Positions 47,707 through 62,541 of a stretch of 64,000 bases of DNA are shown one piece after another. Position 1 is the first letter of the stretch, and each line of letters begins with the position of its first letter. The notes under the pieces were generated by a model. It saw nothing but the letters and a program-made list of their open reading frames with translations, made no database searches and was not told where the DNA came from. The stretch covers positions 37,044,440 through 37,108,439 of the forward strand of contig OX485807.1 of NCBI GenBank assembly GCA_950295325.1, given 5' to 3'. This DNA is from Polytrichum commune. Lineage: Eukaryota > Streptophyta > Polytrichopsida > Polytrichales > Polytrichaceae. Made by a program: the position numbers and the translations under genes.

Positions 47707-48062
47707 TCATCTTAAATTGTGTAGTGGTCCGAAACCTCTCCTAAAGTCAACTTGGTTTTGGCGGCTTCACCTTGGTCGAGCAAGGTTTTGCTCTGTGCAT
47801 GGGTATCACTCACCAAATTGAATTCTCTTGTTGCTCAGCCACTCACAAGTCTTCCACATACATGCGTGGTAAAACATTTGAAGCCAACGCATCTCCTTGG
47901 GATTCAATGCAAGCAAGCTTAGGGTACATTCTCGATTTTAAGTAACAAGTCAATCGTTCATTATCTTCAAGAATGAGCTCGTGTGTTCCCGTTGGCTACC
48001 TCACATTCATTCTAAAACATAGGTAACAAATATGGTCACTACATCTAATTGTAACCTCAACA

Positions 48063-48343
48063 AAAGAAAAATGACCCTCACTATAACCCTCATATGAATG
48101 GATAGAGTTGTCATTGATGATTAATACCATATGACAACAATGGATGACGTGAATTGGATTAAACCAACACATCTATTTTCATTTTTTTCTTTAAACCTTA
48201 GGGCCCCTTTTTGTACATCCACTTTTACTTCAAATTTATTAATAGCCTTTTGAAATGTACAAAGTAAAGAAAAATACTACCTCTCCCTCATAATTATCTA
48301 TGTGATGTACACGATCGCCTCAAATAATACCCCTTCTTACGCT
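48063..48343 (-). repeat. Dispersed repeat G (right arm, inner copy)
   Basis: Mirror of 27455-27735. Confidence 0.55.
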
Positions 48344-48862
48344 CACATTAATTCGTACATGATATGAAGAATCCACCCCTAGGCGCTTAGTGAAATGACC
48401 ACTTTACACTTTATTCATATAGTACTAAAGAAACCTTAGACGTGCTACGATGTATGTTCAAGATCATCTTTCAACTATGAATAAAATCTAACCAAAATCA
48501 AATAAATAATGATAATGATAAGAACTATGCTCAAGACAAATTTTGATGTATGCTAAACATTTGAATTAGTGCATCTTGCACTATTTCTCAATGACCCATG
48601 TTGGGTGACGCTAAAAGAAAGTGTCACATGACACTTGATATTGCATGCCGAATCATGAACGTTAAAGCCCGCTCTAATTAATTTCATGGCACACCACTTT
48701 TATTTGCTATTTTTATTTTGGAAACAAAATGCCTTGAAAGGATCGGGTTCCATCAAGATCAATAACTCTCAATATTTAACACTTATGAAGTTGAATTTTT
48801 TTCCATAAACGAGGAAAGATGGTTTCTTAACTATCATTTAAATCCCACATTCATAGCTACAA

Positions 48863-49691
48863 TTATTACGGAGAACGAAACCCTCAAAGTTGGGTTGTGT
48901 AGTTGTGATAATTTTAGACCCCCTTTGCTGAAATGCTTCATTGCTCTCTCTCCATCACGAATCAAATCCTCAAACTTTGTGTACAAGTAACCTACCTCAC
49001 TCAAACCACCCTTCTAGAATATTGCAACAAAATATTTACCCCATCATGCACAATGGACCAAAATCGGAGACCCAAATTTTGCCTTCTTTATAAACCAAAT
49101 GTAAAAGATACAACACTTTGCCTAGTGCATACCCTCACTCCTCCAAGTAACCTCAATGCCCTCAACTTCTCCAAGTACTTGGAAACATCCACTCTCTCAA
49201 CTCCATAAACTCTATAAACACAACCTCTTAAAACCCCTTAAGAATACCCACAATAATGCCTTACCACCCTTCCTCTATGCTTTAAATGAACTTCTCTTTT
49301 GCCCCCCTCGACTGATAGGAAACTTTGGATTTAGGGTATCAAGGAACCTTAAGCGGCTAGGTAATGGCCGCTGTTGGTAAACCCTAACCTTCCCTAACCC
49401 TTCAGCAAATAGGATACCATTAGGTTTAGAGCATCAAAGAACCCTAAGCGAATAGGTGACGGTAACGCTGCTGTTAAGCCCTATTCTTCCCTAACCCTCA
49501 AGTAGTCCCTACCAAGTTTTTCCTACCAAACACTCTTGGTCTTAAAATCAAGACCGGTTCTCAACTAAACAACTAACTAGAACATGGTTGATACAACATT
49601 ATACTAACATCCATATACATGCATACTAGAAATAATAATTACACACGTAAATTCTTACATGTTAAATATTAACCGGCCTATATCACAACAT
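48863..49691 (-). mobile_element. Probable Ty3 3' LTR (right arm mirror)
   Basis: Mirror of 26107-26935, including the polypurine tract at 49692-49703. Confidence 0.6.
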
Positions 49692-49885
49692 CCACCCCTT
49701 CTAAACACGCACATCTTTTGGTAGTGCATTTTTAGTGAAGAAAATGATGTGGGCCTTCATTATGCTTCATTATCTCCATCCTCATTCTCATTGTCCGTCA
49801 AATCATCATCCATATCGTCAAGTGAACAATCATCATTTTTTTCTTCTAAACAACTTAATCATTTTGCCCACAATTGATAGTTTCA

Positions 49886-50230
49886 CTCGGGGGGGGGGGG
49901 GCAGTGTGTTAAAAAGTTAAGGATATAGGTGTGAACAACCACTATTTTAAAGGGGGGTATTACTTTCAATTCTTTTCTTTTTTTCACATGCTATCATTAT
50001 GTAAATTTCTACTTTGGGTTAATAGAAAAATGGCTTGCATTACTTATAATTCCAAATTACCTATTATTCCATATCCTATAGTACTTTAAAGATGTCCAGT
50101 GCCATTTTTGATACCCTATATTACTCTTAAGTCCATTTATAATTTTTAGCCCCCATGTTTTTAAATTACCCTATCATTTGTTCGCACGTATATTGCTACT
50201 CCAACCAATGACTACCCCCCCCCCCCCGAG
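49886..50230. mobile_element. MITE A2' (right arm mirror)
   Basis: Mirror of 25568-25912, with runs of 13 and 13. Confidence 0.88.
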
Positions 50231-50238
50231 TAGTTTCA

Positions 50239-51588
50239 ACTCCGTCCCATCCAAATCTTAACATTGTTACACAATTGTTTAATAATATAAGTCTCAAACT
50301 ACCTCTTAGTACATTTTCTAATTGTACTATGTTGCTATCCAAGCTACTATCATAAGCCAACATCCAATCTCCATTTTGAAAAATTTTAGGTCGCAATCGA
50401 TGTTTACAATAAAATATTTCCTTGTAATTCTCTCTTCATTCTTTCAATTTCTTGATAGTTGTTGCAATGTCTTCCGGCCTTCGTTCAAATTGTCGAAACC
50501 TTAATGCCAATAATTATTCTCTTTTAAGACCATCCTCCTACGGTAATACACTCTATGTAGGTACCACCTCCTGAATTGGGATCACTGGGTATTGTCCATA
50601 CATTAATTTTGTTTGCTTGTATCCCACTATGAGTAGTATGACCGGTCTATAATACAAATGGTAGAAACCTAGGCCAATCAAACAGTTTTCCTTTGCATGC
50701 TTTAACCAATGCTTTCATGATTGGTGAATGTCCACGCTCACTTTTCCCATTGGCTTCTGGATTATAAGCTATCGTTAATGCAAGTTTAAGCCCAAATTTG
50801 CCAAAGAACTTATATGCCTCTTTAGCATCAAACTTTCCTTTATCCGTTGTGATTATTCCAACACACCCATACATACAAATAACATCCTCCAAAAGAGATC
50901 TACATACTTCATCCATAGTCTTTGTCCAAACACCCTTCCTTCCACTTAATTAGACAATTTATCTCAAGCAAGAACTAAATACTTCTTTGGTCCGAGGTCC
51001 AAAGGCATTGCAACTAAGTCAATTACCCATTTGTAATGAATTGCCAATAGATAAGTAGGATGAAACCCATCTCGATGACATATATTTGAATATAAATGGC
51101 AAGTCTCATAAGATCCTACAAAATCCACCATGTCCTTGTACACACCATTCCACCAATACCTCTCTTTCACTTTAAATATATTGTTCAAATGTCACGATGT
51201 TTGGCCCACCAACGTTCATGAAATTCCTTGATGATCTTTTGTTGAATTTCAAGGCTATACACAACATGTTGCAACACTCCACCCCTTTGCTTTGAATGTT
51301 TCCATAAAAACTCGTTCCAAAAAAAACAATCGTAAGTTTTTATCAAATTCTCTTAAATTCTTGATTCGTCGAACCTTCTTGCCTTTCTAATGTATTCAAA
51401 CACTTTTCAATATGTAACCATTCACCTTTATACAAATCTTTTGAGAATAATTAAAATGGTGTAGGCAAATATATTCCCTCTCTTCTTACTAATGTCATGG
51501 AATAGAATTTGGTGTCTACATCTTCCTTATTATCTATCCTGGCTTCTTCATCATCATATCTTGTTTGTGACAAAATACCTATTATTAT
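50239..51588 (-). pseudogene. Ty3/gypsy integrase relic (right arm mirror)
   Basis: Mirror of 24210-25559. Confidence 0.85.
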
Positions 51589-52058
51589 ATTAATTTTCCC
51601 CGCAATATGTTTGAACTACGGATTCATTGACTTGATGTAAGCAATCCACCTCTGTGAGGCCAAACCACACACCCTTAAGCGTCCTAGTCCGGGTGTGGGA
51701 ATGGAGATCACATTTGTTTCACATAGCTCCCCCTTACCAACTTCGTGAGAATTCACCACATGTCTCATCAATCCGTACACACCAATTTATTCCATAACAA
51801 GATTACAAGTGTTAAGAAACACTTTTCTCTATCATGGCACCATTAACGTGCTTGATTACAATCCAAACAACTCAACTACAAGTCCAACCCCTAATACCAC
51901 CTTATAATGCCTTGTGGTAAACCAAATTGCTAACGGCTAATTACCTAATTAGCATTAGGTGATATCCCTATTGACTAACTACAACCTAATCTAATGTCCC
52001 ACTTTTAGGCTCCTCCCCCCGTTATACCATTGTAATCTCAATGCCTTAGACATTTGCC

Positions 52059-52194
52059 TACATTCAGCACACAATTCCGTTGGCCCAGCTGCTTACATTA
52101 AGCCTCCTACAGTCGACCCAGCTGCCTACCCTCAGCCTCCAATTCCGTTGGCCCAACTGCTTGCATTAAGCCTCCTACAGTCGACCCAACTGCC
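52059..52194 (-). repeat. 68-bp tandem duplication (right arm mirror)
   Basis: Mirror of 23604-23739. Confidence 0.75.
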
Positions 52195-52650
52195 TGGAGA
52201 GGAAGAAGAGAGGGAATGAGGAGAGGAGAGGAGGAGGAAGAGAGGGCACCCAAGACCACAAGCCCCTTAACCTTCTCCTACTTAGTAGGACCTTATCCTA
52301 TCCACTAAGCCTTCACCCTTTAAACCAACAAGAGCATGTTCTAAATCAAACATTTAAATCCAAGGACCTTCCTCTTGCTTCATCAACCACTACTCACTTA
52401 ATCACAACACTCCCTAATATCACTAAGCTTCTACTTAACCACACAAAATAGGCTTAAAGCCTAAAACATAAACCACACCAAGCCTCACTCTTTTTATACT
52501 TTTGATTGTTTCAATAACACTCCAAATGCAATTCGAAGTAGATTCTAAACATAAAACAAATATGAGCACTCATTTTGGGCTCATAACCTCAACATAACAA
52601 CATCTAGTGTAGAACAACTAGCTATCATTCCCATTGTATTTTCCACAAAC

Positions 52651-53048
52651 CACGGGTAGATCACTCCATTGTCAAGTTGAACACCACGTGCGGCCAAAAA
52701 AAATCTTCTTTTGGTAAGTTGCACCACCAAAATGGGTCAAAATTTTATCAATTCTTTTTCATGAGTAGATATACACAATACCTATGACATAGTTAAAGGT
52801 GGTAACTGATTTGTTTTTTTCATAAAACATACCATTTCTAACTAGAATGACACAGAATTGAACTAAAAATTTTACTAAAAAAAAATATGACTAAAAATTT
52901 CAAAAAAGTATACAAAAGATACTATCAATGATTATGTATATGTAGAAAAAATATCATAAATTTTAAAATTATGTATGGCATGTAATACAGGGGTAGCAAA
53001 CTTTGTCCGCACGTGGTGTCAACTTGACAATGAAGTGACCTCCCCGTG
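52651..53048. mobile_element. MITE B2' (right arm mirror)
   Basis: Mirror of 22750-23147. Confidence 0.88.
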
Positions 53049-53413
53049 CCACAAACACCTTCAGCAAATTCATTCACAATTAGACTTGCACGTATTATTT
53101 TGATAGTGACCTTATTCACCAATTACACATCTTAAATAAACCTCAATATTCCATTCTTTTTAGATACCGTAAATCAACTGTTAGAATATGATGCAATAGA
53201 TGGCTCTTAAATTTCCATCTTAATCTTCTCATTGAGCACCTCTATTAACTTAAGCAATTGAGCTTTTGGTACTGAATTTGGTTGTAGATTCCATGGTGTA
53301 TGTGAAACCATAAAGTTAACCATTGATGCCACAATACTTGGATCAACACACCCTATTTCATACAACTCAAATGAAATGTTTTCCCATGGCGTAAAAACAT
53401 CTTTTGAAAACAC
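53049..53413 (-). pseudogene. Ty3/gypsy reverse-transcriptase relic (right arm mirror)
   Basis: Mirror of 22385-22749. Confidence 0.75.
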
Positions 53414-56007
53414 TCATTTTCAATTTCTATCAAAAAATCCTCACATCCAACCTTCAATCATCTAATGTTGACCTATCCATAATTCATGCCCTATCTTCCC
53501 AACATCTCTCAAATTCAATTGCATCAAAATCCTTCCAATCCTCTCTTCATCTAATGATAGTAGTGATGCCAGTGGTATTTACATGTGTTTAGATTGAATA
53601 TATGGACATATTCCACCAATTTTGGAGTTATGCGTCTTTAAGATACATGTGTACAAACACCTTGGACACTTGTTGACTATCATGTGATATTGTTCTCCAA
53701 AAATAATGTTATCATGGTTGTATACAACATATATGGTCCTATCACCCAAGGGAGGAGTTAAGTCCACTTTCACCGCAATCATCCTTTGAAAGAAACAATT
53801 AAGGGCCATTTGTTGATAATGAGACTTGGAATATACTATAATGGACAACCTTCTCATCATAAGTAATTGGGTGTTTTGAACTCGGAATGCCTTACTAGCC
53901 CACATAGTATTTTATGAACCAAACAACTTTAATCCCGTTGTTTTATAATCTAGAGGCCTACAAGGCAGTGAAATATGTATCGATATGTATAGACTGTACA
54001 TCAAGACGGAGGAGGTTGGACATCACACCACACGCCATCTTGCCACCCACACACCGTTTTTGTCACCATCATAAATTTCAAAAGGTTTTACAAATGGCCC
54101 TCTTCATGTTTTTATACTTGAAAAGGCTATCACAAGATGATGTATGAGTGAAAATGCCAATTTTGATCTTGTAGAAGAACATGCCTCTTGCGTGGATCAT
54201 AGCAAATACAACTTTGGAGGTGGCGAAAACACGCCCAATGTAACACAAATTCTAGTGTGTATTTGTCTTTGCAATTAATCTTTGGTGATGGGAAAAACAA
54301 CATGTAGGTGACAACTACAGTCCAACAATACAACGCAACAACTTCGACTTGCTAGGTCCCATCCTAGTTATGCCTCTTTCCAAAAATTTGAAGTAACAAG
54401 CATGTTGAACCAGTGCTATGGCCTAGTCATTAATAACTTAAACATGTCAGTGTTGTTCTTACCCAACATTGCATCTCATTTATGATGAATTATTTTGGCT
54501 AGGTTGTATGTGGGCATCCTTGCATCTTCCTTTAGTGTCACGTCTTGCTTAGAAACAACAACTATATGAGATGAGGTCAAATAAAAAAATTAGAGTCTCA
54601 AAGATGACATGAACCAAATCAACATCAAGGATTTGTGGGACTCCTAGCTCTAATGGCGGAGCCCCAATGGGTAAAACAAAAAAATCCAAAACTTGAGCCA
54701 ATGCATCATGGCTTCCTCTCCATCCAAGGTACATGCTCTAGACAACTCCAACCACTCTTCAAGCTTGTGACCGTTTACAATTTGTTTGTCCAATATCTTC
54801 GGATGGTTTCAGTCATAGAAATGTGGATTGAACTCATCATGGAAGCACCCAATAATATGCTTTCTTATTTGTTTCATATCATGTTCATAATAATAATTGT
54901 ATATATGCCCTATTCATACGTTCCATGCGTTGCTTTGCATTCTGCTTCTAAAGACATCCTCACTACATTCTAATTGGTTTGGGCAAAATTTGTTACAAGT
55001 CCATGGAAATGAGGTTGTGCAACATCATGGAGCTTCATGTGCTCGATCATCAAGTATCACATGCAACTTTAGTACTTAGTTTCTTCAAATTACATGTCAC
55101 ACATTGCAATAGTGAAAACTGACCAAAAGGTCGGATTCTAGATGTGACAAATATTGAGCTTTAATTTCCAATTTTATTAAAATTCTACCTTGCTTGTAAT
55201 ATGTAGGATTCCACATTGTTTGGAAATAAAAAGACTAAAAATAGGGTGTCATCGGGTGACGCCACAATTTCAGGTGATTTTTCCAAGTGCTACTACATGA
55301 AATTTGTATGCTTTGCCCCTTGAAGCCTCTCCCCTTCTCCTCCAAGATAAATGTCTAGAAGCCCAATCTAGTAGTTTAATGCCCGTAGATTTTTGAAAGT
55401 GAAAAAGTGAAATTTGAAATTTAGAAATTAATTTCTTACTACCTCTTTACTTCCATAGTCTTCCTGGAATTTTTTTAAAAAATAAATCATCAAATAAATA
55501 AATCTACCTTATTGAGGTAAGTAGGACTGTGCATCCTTTGGAAGAAAGCTTGAAAATAGGGTGTTATTGGTGACACCCTTTTGCATTGGGGTGGACTTTT
55601 CACTAGAAACCTAAATGATGTGTATGGATCATTATGAAATTAAACTCCTCTTTATATAAAATTTTATGGAGAAAACCATATGTATACATACTAATGATAG
55701 GCTAGAAAATAGATTCGTACTAAGATTCTCAATGTAATAAATGCTTCCAATACAAATAGAAAATATAGATCATGGATTCAATATACTTTTATTGCAAATA
55801 AAATCTACTTTCACTTTTCATTCACAAAATCTTTGAACATTTTCTCATCCATAGGATGTAACTCAACAATTGCTTCAAACAAACAAAGATAAGAGCACAA
55901 CAACTTAGCTTCAACCCAAAGAGCAAATCTCAAGGAAACCCATGAGCGCTTCAAGAGTCTCTAGTTTGTAGATACCTAGAACCCATATGCAAACCCTACT
56001 AAGATTG

Positions 56008-56262
56008 GATGAGGTAGTTATTGGGGACTTTTACCATATTATGACAATAATGGATGAGAACATAAATTGGATGAAACTAACTTATCGATTGTTGATTTTT
56101 TTGTCTAAACCTTAGGGCCCATCTTTTATACATCTACCTTTACTTCATGATTTTAATAGCCATTTAGATTATACACACTAAAGAAAGAAAAGAAAAAACC
56201 TCTCCCTTATGTATACTATGTATGCTAATGCCTCAAAAAAATACCCCTTTCTACACTCATGT
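56008..56262 (-). repeat. Dispersed repeat G (right arm, outer copy)
   Basis: Mirror of 19536-19790. Confidence 0.5.
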
Positions 56263-57905
56263 AATTAGGTTAAAGCATTAAACTAGTTACATTTAGGCCT
56301 TAGGAAAGTACCTCATAAATGTTTAGTAAATAAGAAAGGAAGGTTTTGTTGAAGAAGAACCATTGGTGTGATTAAGGGAATGATCAAGTTAGGAGATTTT
56401 AGCAATATCATAAAATTTACTCTTGTGGTCATAGGGCACCCTACATCCATGGACATACAACCTTGTTTCATTGCTATAGGTGGATTTGTTTTCATAGCTA
56501 CTACATTTTGGAGTGAAAATGTTTGAACATTGTTAAAATTTTGAAGTCCATTAGCTTGGCGTGTATATCAAGTTTACTGATAAATTTAAGCATATATTCA
56601 AATCCACATGTCACTATGGTCAGCGTCGCCATCCTAGAAGATCCCATGTTTGATTCCTTCTACATCCATGTCGTGAGGTTGGAATAATGTCTTGGTATTC
56701 CCACATGGTGTGAGACCAAACCCCGACCCTTTAATGCGTCAGTGTCTGGGGGGAGTGTGAGACTCACATGTCTGATTTAATACTTTCTCCTAACCCTCCC
56801 TTCGAGGTGCTCTTGAATGAACTCATATGCCACACACTTTATAATGGAAAGAAAATCATACAATAGCATTAACAAATGCTTTTGTCTACGTCCCTAGCTA
56901 CTGATCATCACACCAGGTTAATCCCACCTACCTCCTTAATTCACTACCCCCACACAATTAACACCCAACCAGCATTATCAATTGCTTGATCCCATACAAT
57001 GCCACGTAACCGTGGCCCAATGAAACACTCCCCGGCTCCTAACCAATTTCTCCCTGCCCACACAATCAACACACCCAGTAGCCACAACCCATCTACTCCT
57101 TCCTTCCTAACGCCACATTCTCCTTCCGGCACAGCCCAAAGCCAACTCCTTATTGGCTTCTCCCGGCTCGGTAATAACCTGGTGGCTGCTCCGATCCCCT
57201 CATCCCCTGGGGTGAATCTTCCACACTGTTCTGCCTTCCCGAATCGCCGAGCCTCCTAGACCGAGCTCGCTCATTCTTCCCCGAATCTCACTGCCCATGT
57301 TAGCCTTCGCACTAGCAGCCTTGGCTGCTCTCTCCACCCAAATGGATCACTCTACCGAACCACTGGTGAAATTTGCCCTCCTTCCCGTAGCGAAATTGAG
57401 GGTGAAGCCGGCCTCGGAAAATTCAGTATCAGCCTCCGACATTCTTGATCTCTCTAGGTGAGAGCCCCTCTGACCGCAACCACCTGGCCCTTAAACACCT
57501 GTATAATTTCGGCAATGCCGCAGCTCTCCAACTAGCATTTGGCGTTCCGAGTTCTAGCTTTCATTGCTTCCGGCCTTGAACTTCTTAGTCCGACCCCCGA
57601 GTGGGCATTTGGCCACTAGCTTACCCACATTGCTTCCTGATTCAATCAGGAAGTCCGCATCTTGCAGGATAGTTAGTAAAAATAAGAGTGGAAATGAATT
57701 ACCCTGCCAGTGAGGCGCTTCAAATCGGTTGGGTGCAGCCGCCTAACCGGCCACCTCTTCTACTGCAATCCATCCCAGTTTGACTAATGGTGGTTTTTTT
57801 TTTTTTTTTTAATTACGGAGCACTCCCTACTCTAATTCTTCCAGTAGCAGTGGCTCTCAGCCATTAGTTAGTCCCAACAACCTTGTCAATTTGCCGAACA
57901 TCGGC

Positions 57906-58315
57906 CACGGGGAGGTCACTTCATTGTCAAGTTGACACCACGTGCGGACAAAGTTTGCTACCCCTATATTACATGCCATATATAATTTTAAAATTTACGA
58001 TATTTTTTTTACATATACATAACCATTGATAGTAACTTTTGTATACTTTTTTGAAAATTTTAATCATCTTTATTATTTGTAGTAATTGTTTTAGTTCAAT
58101 TCTGTGTCATTCTAGTTAGAAACGGTATGTTTTATGAAAAAAACAAATCATCAACTTTAGTTACCACTTTTAACTACGTCATAGGTACTGTGTATATCTA
58201 CTCATGAAAAAAAATTGATAAAATTTTGACCCATTTTGGTGGTGCAACTTACCAAAAGAAGATTTTTTTTGGTCGCACGTGGTGTTCAACTTGACAATGG
58301 AATGATCTACCCGTG
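57906..58315. mobile_element. MITE B1' (right arm mirror)
   Basis: Mirror of 17484-17893 with the same ends and flanking duplications. Confidence 0.85.
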
Positions 58316-59099
58316 ACAGCGGCATTCCTCGGCCGCCTCTTCCTAGCTGCCGTCGTTTTTCTTAGAGCAGAGAGAGAGAGAGCGAGAGAACGCCCTCCGA
58401 CCTCTCCTGACCCCAAACAGAACCTAATCCCGTTCGGGAGGAGACCCCCCCTTAATCGAACAATACCCTCACCCTAACTAAACAATGCTCTCATCCTAAA
58501 CAACCAATATCCTTATCCTAAACCCGCTTGAACTTAAACATTGCCCAAACTCCGGTTACACTACGTACTTACTTTTGGTCCTTTTTCTTTAGTTTCACAC
58601 TGTATCACGACTTTAATTCCCTCATTTAGATTTTTGAATCTTCGATACATCCTAGCCTTTTAAATTAATCTCAGCGAAATGCTACTTCTATTGTTTGGAT
58701 ATTTTTAAGGTTAACTTGAGATGTGGGCATATAATTGGGCTCACACATGGCCACACAAATAAAGACCCCAAGGCATTACTCGCAACTCTCAACATTGTTG
58801 TCAATTATTTTTTCTTCATTGAGGGGCACACATGTGCAATCATGTTGTTTTTCCAAATAAATTGTCTATCTATCCATGGGTTTTAAGCATATATTAAAGG
58901 TGATTTTTTTTTATGGGCATCATTTTCAAGCACGGATATTTTCCACATGCGCTCAAGAAAATATTAAGGTTGTATGTCCTGCTCGGGAAACAAATCCGTA
59001 CACAAAACAAGTTCCAGCTAGTGTCCCTAGATTTGTTGTTGCGGTCACAGAGCACCCTACGACCATAGACATACAACCCCTATTGCATGAGCAAGCTCA

Positions 59100-59507
59100 C
59101 ATGAGCATGCTCCTGTTCTAGCATTTCTTTAAAGTCTATCGTATCCTTCAAAGGTCTTTACAACCTCAAGCAATTTGCCCGAGGATGGAACGAGACTTTT
59201 TCAGACTTCGTAAAGGAGTATGATCTCATCCAAAGCACGGCTTATCCGTCTATTTTTTACTCTACTAAAGCCCTTCAACTAATTCTCGCACTTTGGGTAA
59301 ATGATGGTCTGGTGATGTGTAGAGATCAATCCCTCCTTCACAAAATGATTTCTCACTTAAAAACCAATTTCAAAGCGACAGTGGGAGATGTTGATGTTTA
59401 TGTTGGTTTGCATAATACATGGGATCTTCCTCGTTGGAATTTGTTTGTAGATCAACAACATTTTACTGAAACCCTGCTTGTTAAGTATGGTTTTCATAAT
59501 GTTAGCA
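59100..59507 (+). pseudogene. Copia reverse-transcriptase relic (right arm mirror)
   Basis: Mirror of 16292-16699, with the frame open up to the LINE target duplication. Confidence 0.75.
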
Positions 59508-62452
59508 AAAGAGGGGGACTCTAAAGACCTTAATTATTGGAGGCCCATTACGCTCCTGACGGCTAGCTATAAATTTTTGCCAAGGCCCTACAACTTAGGC
59601 TACAACTGATACTTAGGGACATAATTAACCCAGAACAAACTGCATTTTTACCATTGAGATTTATCCTGGATAACATAGTGCTAACCCAGGATACCCTACA
59701 TTGGGCAAAGGTGTCCATACAACCAACAGTTTTTTCTTAAACTAAACTTCTCAAAAACATATGATAAGGTCTCTTGGATTATTCTATTTAGTACTATAAT
59801 GAAGAAGTTAAATATTAACGAGACATTCATTAAGTGGGTCAAACTCGTATATTGTAAACGCATTGGCCGCAGTCAACCTCAATGGAAGTCCGGGCAGTAC
59901 CTTTAAAGTTGAACAGGGGGTTAGGCAGGGATGCCCATTGGCCTAGTATCTTTTTCCTCGTTGTTGGAGAAGTTCTCACACATGTCATTAAGAAAGTAAT
60001 TGCCGAAGGGAGGTTGAAGGATATCCTTACATGGAGGAGAAAATAACAAAGTATTTCGCAATATGCAGATGATTTCTCGTTCATGATTAGGGGTGAGGAA
60101 CGGGACGTAGATGAACTAGTGCGCCTCTTAAAGGTTTTTAGCGCAGCATCGGGAATGGAAATCAACTGGGAGAAGTCGTGTGCATATTGGTTCGATAAGT
60201 ATATGCACAAGCCATAATGGCTTAATGGTTACAATTGGCAGTAGGCGGAAGAAGGGGATCTTTCAAAATTACTAGGCATGCCTTTTGGACTAAACCTCAA
60301 AGTACAGGATGTGGACCATTTCCTTTATGCAGAAATTGCAAAGAAGCTAGACTACTGGAATACCATGAAATTGCCTTTGGCAAGACAAATGGTTATTTGC
60401 AACCATGTGCTACTTTCCACTCTATGGTTCTTAATTACACTATGGAGAGGCTCTAATAAGATTTGAAGAAGGATAAGAGGCGCAATTTGAAACTACTTGT
60501 GGTATGGAAAGGAGCAACTCACCAAGTCTATAGTAAGTTGGAGAGAGTGTTGCCTGAAGAAGAAGTATGAAGGTCTAGGGCTAGTGGATCCGGAGGAAGC
60601 CAAAACTAGTCTGCTATGCAAATGAATAGTCAGGGCCATGGAACCAGGTGAATCCAACCTTCAACTTATGCTCATGTATATACTGGCTAGGTTCAACCCG
60701 CAAAGAGAGCGTAGCTAAGGGGTAAGCTTGGATTGGTTTACAAATAAAAAACACCAAGGGTTCCCGGGCTCCAAGGTTTGGAACCACATTAGCAAAGCAT
60801 GGAAGGTTATGGTCAAAGGTCTATACCAAATCCCCCCTTGCAATAAGATGGAATTGTTACACTCCAACATTTGGCGGTCCGATGGGGTGGAACTCCTTAA
60901 TAAGGGGTTCATGTACTCTAAAGACCTTCACCTCTACCACAAAGGCATCCAATGTGTAGACAATATTTGGGATAGTAACTCACAGATCTTTTTTACCTGG
61001 GAGAGTGTGCAAGAGAAATTTAAACTCTCACCAATGGAGGAAGGAGATTCGAAGGAGGTGATGGACAAGATATCCGGTCAATGCCGCCACCTTCTTGACA
61101 AAGACTCGGATATATACTGCCCTCCCAGGGAAGTGGATAGGGTTTTATGCGGACGAGGAAGAGGACCCGACGTTTGTCTTCTGTAGTGATAATGACTTTG
61201 CACCCCCATGCATGCAATGGCATAATCTTAAGTTACCACTACCGGTACAATGTTACACGGTAGGCACTCACTCACGATGCCCTAGGGAATGGGAATACCC
61301 TCTAGGGGAAATGGCGGGTTTCTTCCATGAGGTTAAGATCATCCACACTAATAAAGGACCTAAAAATAAGGGGAAAAATAAGAAATAATATCTTTCTACG
61401 GCAAAGTGGCCTTCCTTGGGTGGAACCCGGACAAGCGGAGGTGGATCGATGAAGGACGGTTCCTTGATTACACAACTAAGGATGGAAGAGAGGCCATTAT
61501 CAATAGGAACCCAGGAACCACACGTGCAACGGACAGTGGCAGGGCTACCTCCTAGGTAACTACAAGTTATACTAATCACATCTATGGGATCCACTCCGGT
61601 CGGGGAAGGAAGCCACGTTCATGTGGTCAATTTGGCACAAAGCTGTTGATGTTAACAAGTGGAGGGCCCACATTGCGCCGGTCTCAATCTCCAAGCAATG
61701 TGTTTTGCCTCCCCAACACGAGTGAATCGGTCAAACATAAATTTTGGGACTGCATTCAAGCTACGAGAGCTTGGAGATGGCTACTTGTATCATGCATGAG
61801 ATATGCGGGGTTAGAACTAGCAACTATGATTGCTTCAACTGGAAGCAAGCTTTGTTTGGGGAAAGGATTCCCAAAAAAAATGCCAAAATGATTAAAGTTT
61901 GGCACCTCCTTAGGGGTATAACTCTTCGGACCATTTGGATCGAAGGGAATGACAAAGTGTTTAATCATGAACATTGGCATGTCTCTAAAGTCAAACAACA
62001 AATTTGGGACGAACTCATTATTTATGCCAAAGCCGCGTGAAACCGGGTGGTGGAACAAATTAAAATTAGTAGCTTCTCTGTGGCGGCCATGCTCCAAGGC
62101 TTTGACAAAACTTGGGGAGCTAGGAATGTCCTCTGTCGGAGACACAATTTACGTATTGAGTGGAATTGGAAAAGGCAATGTAGTTAGGCTGGCAAGCGTC
62201 CGCTTGCGGGTGGTAAGGTGGGAAGGGGGTTGTCCTTGGCCGGTGGGGTGGGGGTAGTCCTTGGCTTGGTGGGTCGGGGAGTTTGTCCGCGGTTTGGGTT
62301 GGTCTTGGCTTCTTTTACGTGGCGGTGTTTCACGCCCGAGGGATCCCGCCTCCCCTCGGTGAGGGCGTGTTCTCTATTTTCTTCTTTCAATTCATTTGGC
62401 GTTGGCCGTGTTGGCCTTATGTCTCAAAAAAAATAAAAAATAAAAAATAAAA
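59508..62452 (+). mobile_element. 5'-truncated LINE retrotransposon (right arm mirror)
   Basis: Mirror of 13347-16291. Target duplications AATGTTAGCA at 59498-59507 and 62453-62462. The YADD motif lies near 60063-60074 and the A-rich tail at 62426-62452. Confidence 0.85.
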
Positions 62453-62462
62453 AATGTTAGCA

Positions 62463-62541
62463 CTGTCTCCACTCCTGGTGATCCTCATCGTCATCTATCC
62501 TCTCCTCATGCAGATGATTTTGAAGCTATGCGCTTAGAAAT
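62463..62541 (+). pseudogene. Copia polyprotein relic, part downstream of the LINE (right arm)
   Basis: Continues the copia frame after the LINE, to a stop at about 62541. An LTR-like start (TGTGTATGTTTGAC) follows at ~62649. Confidence 0.6.
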
